Of a stretch of DNA of 64,000 nucleotides, positions 8,616 to 16,976 are shown piece by piece (the first letter of the stretch is position 1; every line of letters begins with the position of its first letter). A program made the translations under genes and the position numbers. The notes under the pieces are model-generated. The model ran no database searches. It was not told the DNA's origin and saw nothing but the letters and a program-made list of their open reading frames with translations. Origin of the DNA: Palsa-506 sp963836355. GTDB taxonomy: Bacteria; Actinomycetota; Actinomycetes; Streptosporangiales; Streptosporangiaceae. Where the stretch lies: assembly GCA_963836355.1 (NCBI GenBank), contig CAWIJO010000012.1, positions 1 through 64,000 of the forward strand, in the 5' to 3' direction.

Positions 8616-9740
8616 GGTCTCCTCGCGAAGCGCGCTAGCAGGTCAGCAGCCGCGCGCTGGAGCAGTGCCGGAGTCACCGTGCCGGTGAAGAGCAGCACGT
8701 GGTGATACGCGGTGGTGACCAGGAGGACGGTGAGCAGCGGCGTGCTGACGAGCACGCCGGTAGCGCGCGGCAGCCTGACGACGGCCGTGGCGGCCTTCGC
8801 AACCGCGCTGACCGCCTGAGAGCCGACCCGGCCGGGCAGCGGCAGAAGCACGAACCGGGAGAAACCTGCCCCGTAAGCGCCCACATCCGGGCTGCCGCCG
8901 GGGATTGCCACCCGGCTGAGCCCGGCGAGCGACCAGGGGAACGGCAGCCGCCGGCCCTGTCGCCATCGTTCAGGATGCTGTTCAGGACCGGGAGCCTTGC
9001 CGTCACGATATCGACGCCGGGTGCCGGGTGAGGGATGACGGTGGCGAACGCGGGGCGGCGCTGGCTCAGCTCGAGGAAACTGGTCACGAGCACGGGCCTC
9101 GTGCCGCGGCCCAGGATCCGCACTCGACGGGCAGGCCGTCGGCCGGGTCCGCCCAGATGTCGATCGCGCCCACGGTCGTCGTGCGGTCGGCGGGTACCAG
9201 TCGCAGGCCCGCCGCGTCTACCCCGGCCACCCGCAGCGAGGGCAGCCGCGAGAGGCGATCGGCGGGCGACGCCAGTCCGATCAGCCTGCGGGCGAGCGCC
9301 GGGGGCAGCAGGTCTGCGGACCACGGCAGCCTGACCGGCTGGGCGCCGACGACGCGGGTCAGCAGGTTATGCGCGTAAGTCCACCGGTACGTCACCCGGC
9401 AGACCTGGTACACGTCGCTCTCGCCTGCCGTCGAGAGGCCATCCGCTCGCCAGTGGCCGGGCGAGCGGTACCACACGTACTGATCAGTGGTGCCGTCGAA
9501 GAGCCTGCTCACGCTCTGCAGATCCGGCAGCACAGGCAGGCCGAGGGCCACGGTGCTCTCGGCATATCCCTGGTAGGGCAGCCTCGCCGATGCGAGTATG
9601 CGGTCCCGCAGCGCGGCGGCGCTGATGGCTGACCCGGGAACCGGCAGTGCCGCTCTTATCGCGGGCAGCGCGCATAGCACCGCGGTCCCGCACAGAACGA
9701 CCGACCAGCGGCGTCGTGCCTGGCGGCCGACGACCCTCAC
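8612..9740 (-). pseudogene. LolA/RseB-like extracytoplasmic protein, two frameshifts
   Basis: First gene of the exporter unit, read over three frames. Positions 9740 to about 9090 encode a basic N-terminus with signal-like VVLCGTAVLCALPAIRAALP and a beta-rich region (YVWYRSPGHWRAD, VYQVCRVTYRWTY) ending in AIDIWADPADGLPVE. This resembles the half-barrel of outer-membrane lipoprotein carrier / sigma-E regulator RseB-like proteins. The continuation SFLELSQRRPAFATVIPHPAPGVDIV is in a second frame, and FSRFVLLPLPGRVG to the C-terminus in a third, ending in the ATG overlap with the ATPase gene. Two indels (near 9090-9110 and 8900-8950) break it. Such proteins often sit ahead of ABC exporters and may bind lipids or peptides outside the membrane; the assignment is by fold-like features only. 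Confidence 0.55.
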
Positions 9741-10193
9741 TGGCGCCTGCGCATCGCCGCTATCGCCATCCGTTCACGGTACGTCGGCGCCCGTATTTAC
9801 CGCGCCCGGCGCCCGCAGCCGTAATGTGGCGATAATAATTGCGCGGATGCCGCCAGGAGATCGTCCGCAGTACGACGGTGCTCAGGCGACCGGCCGCCGG
9901 GACAGCAACCCCCGGCCTGGCGGGCGTGGTTCCGCCGGGCCGGGGCGCCCTGCTCAGCGCGGCGGCTCGCCGCGGTTCGCCGCGGTTACCGATCGCCTTG
10001 CCGGCCGCGCCGGGGAGCCGGCTGCCGCCGAGGTCGGACTGCTGGCCCTTGGCGTAGCCGGTACCGATGAGCGGGAACGCATCGTCGCTGGCCGACGAGA
10101 GCGAGAAATCAAGAACCGCCCTCGCAAGAGATGGGCTGCGAGTGGGCTAATACTGCCTACCCGCCGCCCTGCGCGGAGCGAGTAGAGGCGGTG
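9741..10193. other. Intergenic, no supported gene
   Basis: About 450 bp between two divergently oriented units (the exporter on minus, the TPR protein on plus). Open frames exist, as expected at this GC content, but they are Arg/Pro-rich, lack ribosome sites and show no recognisable motif. Promoters for both directions are presumably here; I could not place a convincing -10/-35 pair. Confidence 0.4.
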
Positions 10194-10439
10194 ATGTATC
10201 AGCAGGGATTCAAGCTGTCTCCTTCTTACCAAGGTCGCCAAGACGTCAGTGTCTTCGCGTGGCTGATGGCCGCCATGCCGAACCCGACCGTGGAGGGACG
10301 TGCCGAGGTTGACTACCGACACATTCTGGCGCCCCGACGGTATGGGCAACAACAGCGATCCAGCAGTGCTCTACGTGCGATCGTAGCTGTCGAACGGCAT
10401 GAGACGCGTACATGGGTTTGGCTGGGGGGAGCAGCATGA
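10194..10439 (+). CDS. Possible small leader ORF coupled to the TPR protein
   Basis: An 81-codon frame starting MYQQGFKLSPSYQGRQDVSVF. Its TGA (10437-10439) overlaps the ATG of the next gene as ATGA, the arrangement of translationally coupled genes. Third-position GC is lower than in the neighbouring metabolic genes, and no domain is recognisable. Because overlapping stops occur by chance, this remains a weak call; the alternative is that the region is a 5' untranslated leader. Confidence 0.25.
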   Translation: MYQQGFKLSPSYQGRQDVSVFAWLMAAMPNPTVEGRAEVDYRHILAPRRYGQQQRSSSALRAIVAVERHETRTWVWLGGAA

Positions 10440-12484
10440 ATTCGTGGGTCATATGGGTTGCGTGGGGCACATTTGCGTTCGTGGCCGTATTGCTGAGCTT
10501 TGTCGGCCGCCACTTCAGCGTGCGCACGCTCCGGTACGTCACGGCAGTCACTGCCGTCGTATTGGTTGTACTCATCACCCGGTTTGGCTTGACGCACCCG
10601 GCTGACCCGGCTCAGGCGTCCGCCGATCTTGCGAACTCGTTCACGCAAGGAGCGGATGAGCTCAGCGCGGCCTTCTTCCACCCGCTGCATCTGGGAAACC
10701 AGGTTCCCGCGCCCGGGCGTATCGGATGGGTCGTTATCGCCGTCCTTGTCGTTATCGGCTACCGCATGCTTGAGGCATGGGCGAGGCGCCGGGAGGCACC
10801 CGTCCTCGACACCTCCGCTCTCGGCGACGGCCAGCGGGATGGCGCGTCCAGCAGGACACGCGACAGCGTCATGGACGGGCGGCTCTATGAGCAGCTCGTC
10901 GCCCGGCTGAAATTCCAGCTATCCGCGATAGAAGTTCGAGCACCAGCGATCCTGCCCGGCGGCAGCAGGTCGAACGGCCTGGCTTCCATAGCCGAGGCAA
11001 GCGGTGTCACCGGCAGTGACCTGGCCGGCGCGGTCATCCGGTTTTTCGGGATGCTCTGGCCGAACCAGCGGCGGTTCCAGGTTCGGGTCCGGGTGGAATC
11101 CGTCCCCGACGACCCGCCAGGCACTGAGAGCACGAAGGTGACGGTTAGCCTTGACGAACCCGCAACGGGGCAAAGCGTCGCGACCAAGACCATGGTCGCG
11201 GGCGACGTCGATGAGGCCGCCGCAGCGGTAGCCGGCTACGTCGCCCAGCACATATTCAGGGACCCGGCAACACCACCGTGGTGTGTCGGCGCTGCCAACG
11301 GCAGCGACCTCGCTGCCATGTTGCTTGCGAAGCAGGAACGCATAAACGCCAAATCCCCGGATGATATTCGCTGTGCTCACAGCGAGCAGATCCGCATCCT
11401 CGAAAAGGCAACAGGCAATAACCAATGCGCTGGTATCGTCAGATACGAGCTAGCCCAGCTCTATAATCTCGCGGGCAACCACATGGCAGCGCTGCGGCTG
11501 CATGCGGTTAACCGAGAGCAGCATCCTCGTTTCTACCGCGGACGCTACCGGCTCAGCATGTCTCTAGAGATGATCGCCAACCCGGCGTTTCGGCTACGGG
11601 ATACCGATGAGGATACGGCTATGCTGGTTGAGAGCCTGGCAATCCTCAACCGGTGTGGCGTGACAGGGAATGACACCCGCTGGGAAGATCACATCGTAGA
11701 TAGGGAGTTCCAGCCCAAGCTTAGGGAGACGCTGCTGCTGGCCGCGAGGGAAGAACTGCGCGCGATCCGCCGGCAACTGACTCTCCGGCATGTCATCTGG
11801 GGGACATTCCGCCACCGTGACGAGCGCATGATACGCGGGCCTCACTGGAGTCTGCGGAAACGCCAGAGCTTCCATGACGGCCTGTGCGCTGCCGAGCTGC
11901 TCGTGGCCATCCGCCGGATCCTGAACGGAGCACAGCGCTCCAGCGCCAGCGAGAAACTCGTTCATATGAGGCTGGCTTCGCGCAGGGCGGCCGATATTGC
12001 ACGCGACAATGTCTCGATCAGTCGGCATTTGGCAAACAAGAAGGCGCAAGACCCGCAAGGCACACCGGGACTGCAAGGCACGGCGGACTCCCCGGACCGG
12101 AAATGGCCACCGGCCGAAAAGAGGGACAGGACCCGCTGGCTGCCCTGGCAGCACCGTACGCCGTCCTGGGAAGCCGCGTATAACACGGCATGCGCATATG
12201 CCGCGTTGGATCTTGATGACCGGGTGGTTATCAGCCTGCAGCGCGCCATTAATAACCGGGACTGTGAGCTGCAGCGGCTATGGGACTGGATCTCACAGGA
12301 TCCGGATTTCTCCTGCCTAAAGTCGTCAAAGAAATTCAATGACTTCCTCGGCGCCCAGGAAAGGAACGACTACCCGGCGGCTATCCAGCGTTCTGTGGAT
12401 GTTGGTGGGAAAGAGCATGGTGCAGGGTGCGACATGTCAAGCGCTCCACCTGAGGCGGTGCCTGCTGGTAGCACCCTTGAATAA
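10436..12484 (+). CDS. Membrane-anchored TPR-like protein, unknown function
   Basis: A 682-aa protein. ATG 10436 is chosen because a purine-rich ribosome site (GGGGGGAGCAGC) lies directly upstream. Three membrane segments (about 1-24, 35-57, 92-110) are followed by a large soluble region. Residues about 145-280 form an alpha/beta domain (QLSAIEVRAPAILPGG, RFQVRVRVESV), and helical repeats of TPR character follow (ARYELAQLYNLAGNHMAALRL-like around 335-360 and EAAYNTACAYAALDLDDRVVISLQRA near 590). The topology suggests a cytoplasmic scaffold tethered to the membrane. Base composition is visibly less GC-rich than the flanks, consistent with horizontal transfer. I recall similar actinobacterial hypothetical proteins but no established function. 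Confidence 0.75.
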   Translation: MNSWVIWVAWGTFAFVAVLLSFVGRHFSVRTLRYVTAVTAVVLVVLITRFGLTHPADPAQASADLANSFTQGADELSAAFFHPLHLGNQVPAPGRIGWVVIAVLVVIGYRMLEAWARRREAPVLDTSALGDGQRDGASSRTRDSVMDGRLYEQLVARLKFQLSAIEVRAPAILPGGSRSNGLASIAEASGVTGSDLAGAVIRFFGMLWPNQRRFQVRVRVESVPDDPPGTESTKVTVSLDEPATGQSVATKTMVAGDVDEAAAAVAGYVAQHIFRDPATPPWCVGAANGSDLAAMLLAKQERINAKSPDDIRCAHSEQIRILEKATGNNQCAGIVRYELAQLYNLAGNHMAALRLHAVNREQHPRFYRGRYRLSMSLEMIANPAFRLRDTDEDTAMLVESLAILNRCGVTGNDTRWEDHIVDREFQPKLRETLLLAAREELRAIRRQLTLRHVIWGTFRHRDERMIRGPHWSLRKRQSFHDGLCAAELLVAIRRILNGAQRSSASEKLVHMRLASRRAADIARDNVSISRHLANKKAQDPQGTPGLQGTADSPDRKWPPAEKRDRTRWLPWQHRTPSWEAAYNTACAYAALDLDDRVVISLQRAINNRDCELQRLWDWISQDPDFSCLKSSKKFNDFLGAQERNDYPAAIQRSVDVGGKEHGAGCDMSSAPPEAVPAGSTLE

Positions 12485-12513
12485 GGGCCTGCTGGTAGCA
12501 CCCTTGAATAAGG
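12460..12513 (+). repeat. 27-bp perfect tandem duplication over a stop codon
   Basis: Two identical 27-bp units (12460-12486 and 12487-12513) beginning GCCTGCTGGTAGCACCC and ending TTGAATAAGG. The first unit contains the stop codon of the TPR protein (12482-12484). The second lies wholly downstream and would re-create the last codons and stop in frame. It looks like a slippage or unequal-exchange duplication. Confidence 0.9.
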
Positions 12514-12795
12514 TCAGCTCGTTGGTATGGCGGTACCGTGCGAGCATTGCGGCGTTAGCCGGGTTCATCAGTCGCATGATGCTGGGCGGTGCGCCGGATT
12601 CTACGGCCGGCTGTCGAGCCAGAGCGCCCAGGGCTCTATCGTGCCGATATTGAGCAGTCCGGCCGCCGCCCAGAGATCTGCTGCAAGACTTGCCGTATCT
12701 CGCTGTTCAGGCCGCAAGTCCGGGCACGGGCGCGCCAGGTGGCAGCGATCTTTCCGCGGCCGGGTGAGCCCTTCCCTGGCGTGCGCTGGCTGCTA
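12514..12795 (+). other. Intergenic with possible zinc-ribbon gene remnant
   Basis: No intact gene. One plus-strand frame reads DIEQSGRRPEICCKTCRISLFR, which resembles the Cys-rich start of small actinobacterial proteins of the FCS/zinc-ribbon type. Another frame reads PCEHCGVSRVHQSHDAGRCAG with a Cys-His pattern. Both are short, in different frames and lack a start, so at most this is a decayed fragment lying just downstream of the original ppk2 stop. Confidence 0.25.
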
Positions 12796-12805
12796 CGCCA
12801 AGGGC
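12796..12805 (+). repeat. Left target-site duplication of the IS4-type element
   Basis: CGCCAAGGGC, identical to 14304-14313 on the other side of the element. On the minus strand it encodes the penultimate codons of ppk2. Confidence 0.9.
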
Positions 12806-14303
12806 CAATGGCGTTAAGTTAGACTAACAACGGTGTAAGATCGTCTGCGTGGCGAGGCCAGGACAGCAGGTGGTAGCCGGGGACCGGCTGGCGGACCGGA
12901 TCGGGATCGGGGTGCTGGCGAAGGTGTTCACCCCCGAGCTGGTGGACCGGGTCGTCGAGCAGGCGGGCGTGCGCGAGCAGCGCACGCGCACATTACCAGC
13001 GCGGGTTGTCGTGTATTACCTGCTGGCGATGGTGCTGTTCTTCCATTCGGGTTACGGCGAGGTGTGGAACAAGCTGGTCGCGGGCCTGGACTGGGCGAGG
13101 CGGTTCCGGGCGCGGCTGGATCTGGGGATGCAGCCGAGCCCGGCGGCGATCACCTACGCGCGGCAGCGGCTGGGCTGGCGGGTGATGGAACGGCTGCTCG
13201 AGGAGACCGCCGGGCCGCTGGCCGGCCAGGACCAGCATTCGGCGTTCGCAGCCGGGATGCGCCTGGTGGCCATCGACGGGATGTGCCTGGACCTGCCCGA
13301 TAACGAGGAGAACGGGGCGGAGTTCGGCTACCCGGGTAACGACGGCGGCCGCGGCCCGTTCCCGCAGATCCGCGTGGTGGGACTCGGGGAGTGCGGGACC
13401 CGGGCGGTGCTCGGCGCGGCGACCTCGCCGCTGGCCACCGGGGAGCAGCCGCTGGCCCGCCAGCTGCTGGGCAAGCTCCAGCCCGGGGACTTGCTGCTGG
13501 CCGACCGCAACTTCCTGTCCCACGGCCTGCTCGCCCAGGTGCTCGCCGCCGGGGTGCACGTGCTGTGGCGAGCGAAAAGCGACGTGGATCTCCCGGTGCT
13601 GGAGGTGCTGCCCGACGGGACGTGGCTGTCGCGTATCGCTGACCCGGCCGCTTCGCGCCGGATGCGCCGCAAAGGCGCCTCCGGCGAGGACATTCCCGGC
13701 ATCACCGTCCGGGTCATCGAGTACTCGGTGACTTCCGAGGACGGCAGCGAGACCTCCGAGACCTTCACCCTGGTCACCGACCTGCTCGATCCGGCGCTGC
13801 TGTCACCGGAGCAGGCCGCCGGTGCCTACGCCTCCCGCTGGCAGCTGGAAACCTGCTTCGGCGAGCTGGAAACCTCCCTGCGCGGCGGCTCCGCCGTGGT
13901 GCTGCGGTCGAAGTCCCCGCCAATGATCCGCCAGGAGATCTACGCCATGCTCTGCTGCTACCAGGCGATCCGCACCTTGATCAGCCACGCCGCCGGCGAC
14001 GCCGGGATAGACCCCGTCAGGATCTCCTTCACCCGCGCCCGCGACGGAATCCGCAGCCGCATCAGCGACTCCGGATGCTTTTCCCCCTGATAGCCTCGCC
14101 GGGCTCGCCGCCGACCTGGCCTTCGAGATCACCTTCGCCCGCAACCTCGTCCCCGGGCGGCCCGGCCGCCGCTACGAGCGCAAGACCAAGCGCCCGGGCG
14201 GCCGATACAAGACCCGCAAGCCCGGCGAGACCGCCCGGCTGACGCCGCTGACCAGGATCGTCTTCTGGCTGATGCCCATCCCCCGCTTAACTTAATGTCA
14301 TTG
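12806..14303 (+). mobile_element. IS4-family insertion sequence with 10-bp target duplication
   Basis: A 1498-bp element bounded by 16-bp imperfect inverted repeats: CAATGGCGTTAAGTTA at 12806-12821, and CAATGACATTAAGTTA read inward from 14303 (14 of 16 identical). The same 10 bases, CGCCAAGGGC, flank it at 12796-12805 and 14304-14313. A 10-bp duplication is within the range known for IS4-family elements. Clean ends and exact duplication indicate a recent insertion. The target was the 3' end of ppk2: before insertion the minus-strand reading was TTG-GCG-TAG, so the element landed immediately before the TAG stop. Confidence 0.93.
12849..14295 (+). pseudogene. IS4-family DDE transposase, one late frameshift
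   Basis: Transposase of the element above. The main frame (12849-14090) has the DDE core: RLVAIDGMCLDLPD (first Asp), LLLADRNFLSHGL (second Asp) and YASRWQLETCFGELETSLRGG with the YREK-like Glu region. It then ends prematurely in SDSGCFSP. The conserved C-terminus (DLAFEITFARNLVPGRPGRR, then a basic tail to TAA at 14295) continues in another frame, so one indel lies near 14075-14090. The missing tail is probably dispensable for chemistry but not for normal protein length. GTG at 12849 lies 28 bp inside the left inverted repeat. Confidence 0.85.
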
Positions 14304-15299
14304 CGCCAAGGGCAGCCGTGCTACGTGGGTCTCGGCGATCGGCGTGGGGGACAGCTGCCCGGGCTCCAGTTCCCGCATATCCGCGGGAGCGCCGATGATC
14401 AGCGGGTCCGGATGCCCGACGGCATCGTGATCCTTGCGGTCGTATTCGATGCCGGCGAGTAGGCTGCGCATGGCCTCCAGGCGGGCGCGTTTCTTGTCGT
14501 TACTCCTGATCACGGTCCACGGCGCCTCGGGCGTGTGGGTACGCTCGAACATCGTGACCTTGGCCGCGGTGTAGGCATCCCATTTGTCCAGCAAGGCGAT
14601 ATCGGTGGGGCTCAGCTTCCACTGCCGCACGGGGTCGATCTGGCGGATGGCGAACCGGGTTTGCTGCTCGCCCGGGGTGACGGAAAACCAGAATTTCGTC
14701 AGCGAGATGCCATCGTCCACTAGCAGCCGCTCGAACCGGGGCACCTCCTGGAGGAATGCCTCATACTGCTCGCCGGTGCAGAATCCCATGACCTTCTCGA
14801 CCCCGGCGCGGTTATACCATGACCGATCGAACAGGACCATGTCCCCCACGGTCGGCAGGTGCGCCACGTAACGCTGGAAATACCATTGCCCCCGCTCACG
14901 CTCGGTCGGGATATCGAGCGCGACGACCCGCGCGGACCGGGGATTCAGATGCTCCATGAAGCGCTTGATAGTGCTGCCTTTGCCGGCGGCATCCCGGCCC
15001 TCGAAGATAACGACCAAGCGGCGGCCCGTATCCTGCATCCAGTATTGCAGCTTGAGCAGTTCGACCTGGAGGACCCGTTTCGCATGATCGTATTCCTCGC
15101 GGCCCAGTCGCTCGGGATAGGGATAGCCTTGCCGCCAGGTATCCACCAGGCTGCCGTCGGCATTGCGGAGCACCGGGTCATCCTCGTCTGAGTCATCCAC
15201 CCAAACGCCCACCGGTATCACGCCTCTGCTACCCGGACCGCCCGCGCCCGGGTTACCCGCGCGGGTGTGCGTCTCTCCAGCCATACCGATCCCATCCAC
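14298..15299 (-). CDS. ppk2: Polyphosphate kinase 2 family protein
   Basis: A 333-aa PPK2 enzyme, which transfers phosphate between polyphosphate and nucleoside di/monophosphates. Walker A is FEGRDAAGKGSTIKRF; the Walker B/lid region DRSWYNRAGVEKVMGFC and WKLSPTD are conserved. The N-terminal 70 residues are acidic and low-complexity. The normal stop has been replaced: an IS4-type element inserted directly before TAG, so translation now reads one extra codon (CAA, Gln) and stops at TGA inside the element's inverted repeat. The enzyme should therefore still be made, one residue longer. The start may be ATG at 15284 (MAGETHTRAG), because conserved sequence begins far downstream of either. Confidence 0.92.
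   Translation of the reverse strand: MDGIGMAGETHTRAGNPGAGGPGSRGVIPVGVWVDDSDEDDPVLRNADGSLVDTWRQGYPYPERLGREEYDHAKRVLQVELLKLQYWMQDTGRRLVVIFEGRDAAGKGSTIKRFMEHLNPRSARVVALDIPTERERGQWYFQRYVAHLPTVGDMVLFDRSWYNRAGVEKVMGFCTGEQYEAFLQEVPRFERLLVDDGISLTKFWFSVTPGEQQTRFAIRQIDPVRQWKLSPTDIALLDKWDAYTAAKVTMFERTHTPEAPWTVIRSNDKKRARLEAMRSLLAGIEYDRKDHDAVGHPDPLIIGAPADMRELEPGQLSPTPIAETHVARLPLAQ
14304..14313 (+). repeat. Right target-site duplication of the IS4-type element
   Basis: CGCCAAGGGC, the partner of 12796-12805. It remains part of the ppk2 coding sequence. Confidence 0.9.
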
Positions 15300-15371
15300 G
15301 GCCCTGTCCGTGCTGTGCTCTTACCCAGCATCAGGGCCAACCCTGCCACCCAGCAGCCCTGGTGGCGAGAG

Positions 15372-15659
15372 TCACCAGGAGCGCACTGCCGTCGCGCTCT
15401 GCGTCGCAGCAGTCCTCCGGCCTCGTCTCGCAAACCGCACCGCGCGGCCGAGAAACGCGCGATTGGCCCGCACGTCCGGCAAGACGTTCGAATTCACGGC
15501 GATAACCTTCTCGGCCGCCTCCCGGCCGACGGCGTAATTGTCCTTTCCCCTCAGCCAATAGTCATACACCCGCGCCGGATGCGCCACACCAGCATCTAAT
15601 CCCCCAGTGTTCTCACCTGACGCGCTCGCTGGGACAGAGCGGAACGAATCCTCAGCCAC
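15372..15659 (-). pseudogene. 5' fragment of a DUF574-type SAM-dependent methyltransferase
   Basis: Starts GTG at 15659 and encodes the diagnostic N-terminus of the actinobacterial DUF574 (Methyltransf_19) family: PARVYDYWLRGKDNYAVGRE followed by VLPDVRANRAFLGRAVRF. After about 75 residues similarity stops abruptly and the frame runs into an unrelated Arg-rich tail. The family is normally about 270 aa, so the SAM-binding core is missing, presumably by deletion between here and the ppk2 start. Confidence 0.7.
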
Positions 15660-15765
15660 GATGCAGCTGCGGCACGTACAAGTTGCAGTACAGGCGGTCG
15701 ATTGATTCGAGCTCGAAGCTCACGTGACCGGACAGGACATCGGCCACGCTGCGAGGTGGCGTCAT
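15652..15765 (-). CDS. 37-aa ORF, possible N-terminal fragment, function unknown
   Basis: Reads MTPPRSVADVLSGHVSFELE and then SIDRLYCNLYVPQLHRG before a stop that overlaps the GTG of the methyltransferase fragment by 8 bp. The text resembles the opening of a longer actinobacterial protein family that I cannot name with certainty, so this may be another truncated gene. No ribosome site was identified. Confidence 0.35.
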   Translation of the reverse strand: MTPPRSVADVLSGHVSFELESIDRLYCNLYVPQLHRG

Positions 15766-15919
15766 GAAGGGCTCCGGTCGGGCACAGGCCGCAAGGCCAG
15801 CTACCGCCACAGGGCGCCATACAACGGGACACACAGTGCCACCGTCACGCACCGGCCGGAGCCCCTTCCGCTCACCCCAGGGCAGCGCCCACGACTTGGC
15901 GGGCTGGGGCAAAGCCCCG

Positions 15920-16285
15920 TTAGAGGTCGAGGATGGCGGACAGCCGTGCGGGAGCGGTGGCCCGGTAGGCGTCGTGGCACAGTTCGCTGATCTCGGCCCA
16001 GTCCAGGCCGCGGTCCAGCCGCACCCCGATCCATCCGCGGCCGCCGACATAGGGCGGCCGGAAGAACCTGCCGGGCTCAGCAGCGACGAGCTCCTGCTGG
16101 GCTCCTGGCGGCCCCGCACACCATAGGTGGGGAAAGTCATTATCGTGGTGACCGTGGGCCCACAGCGTCACGAAGGCGCTCTTGCCCCGGACGAACCAGG
16201 CGGGCGCACCGTGGCTGAGCCGCTCGGTCACCTCCGGCAGCGCCAGGCAGATCGTCCGGACCCGCCCGGCTAGATCGGCTGTCAC
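15920..16285 (-). CDS. MmcQ/YjbR family protein (DUF419)
   Basis: A 121-aa protein of the YjbR/CyaY-like fold. Typical elements are VRTICLALPEVTERLSHGAPAWFV near the N-terminus, then FVTLW, and the C-terminal WIGVRLDRGLDWAEISELCHDAYRATAP. Members bind DNA in some annotations, but the cellular role is poorly defined. Length is normal and the frame intact. The downstream side (toward 15765) holds only gene fragments. Confidence 0.85.
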   Translation of the reverse strand: MTADLAGRVRTICLALPEVTERLSHGAPAWFVRGKSAFVTLWAHGHHDNDFPHLWCAGPPGAQQELVAAEPGRFFRPPYVGGRGWIGVRLDRGLDWAEISELCHDAYRATAPARLSAILDL

Positions 16286-16517
16286 AGGGCTTGCGGCTTC
16301 CGGAGGCGTGGGGTGCGGACCTCAGCGGGAAAGGCTTGCCGGAGCCGCACGGCGATCAGCTTCTTCACCAGCGGCACCGGAAGGGGCTCGTCAACACCAG
16401 ACCGTCCAGGTACTTGGTTGTCGGGCACAAGTTGCATGGAGGTTTCTCCACGCGGTGCACCGGAGAGGTTCCCACGCGTACTGTGATCGGCACGCTGGAG
16501 CGAGGGTGGAGACGTCG

Positions 16518-16976
16518 GTGGCTGAGAGCATTGTCCGGTTCGAGTCGCGCACAGTGATCCAAGCACCCGTCAGCGAAGTCTTCGAACGTTTGGCGGATCT
16601 GCCGGGCTACGGCGAGTGGATGCACCGCACCGGCCTGTTCCGCGGGTGCAGCCTCACGTCGGAGGCCCCGGTCCGACAGGGGACGACCTATGTCGATTCG
16701 ACACGGATGGGCACCTTCGATGGGGAAGTGACTGAGTTCGTGCCACCGACGCGAATCGCCTTTCGGGAGACTCTCCGCTGGTTCGGCTCCCCGATGATAC
16801 AGGCTCGACCCGAGTACTCCTTGGAGGGAGACGAGTCCGCGACGGTCGTTCACCACGTGGCCGTCGGGGAGCTCTATGGCTGGATGAGGTTCATGAAGCC
16901 TGCCGCAGCATGGATGGCGAACCGGGAGCGGAGCCGCACCCTGAACTCCCTGAAGCGTTCCCTGGAGTCCGACTAG
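16518..16976 (+). CDS. SRPBCC (START-like) family protein ending at an IS border
   Basis: A 152-aa helix-grip ligand-binding protein. VRFESRTVIQAPVSEVFERL and ADLPGYGEWM form the N-terminal helix-grip, and EVTEFVPPTRIAF is a central strand pair. GTG 16518 is favoured because GGAG lies 8-9 bp upstream; GTG 16506 is an alternative. The TAG stop (16974-16976) is inside the left inverted repeat of the neighbouring IS982-type element (16973-16997), so the natural C-terminus may have been replaced. The present end, LKRSLESD, still gives a typical family length, so function may be kept. Confidence 0.8.
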   Translation: MAESIVRFESRTVIQAPVSEVFERLADLPGYGEWMHRTGLFRGCSLTSEAPVRQGTTYVDSTRMGTFDGEVTEFVPPTRIAFRETLRWFGSPMIQARPEYSLEGDESATVVHHVAVGELYGWMRFMKPAAAWMANRERSRTLNSLKRSLESD

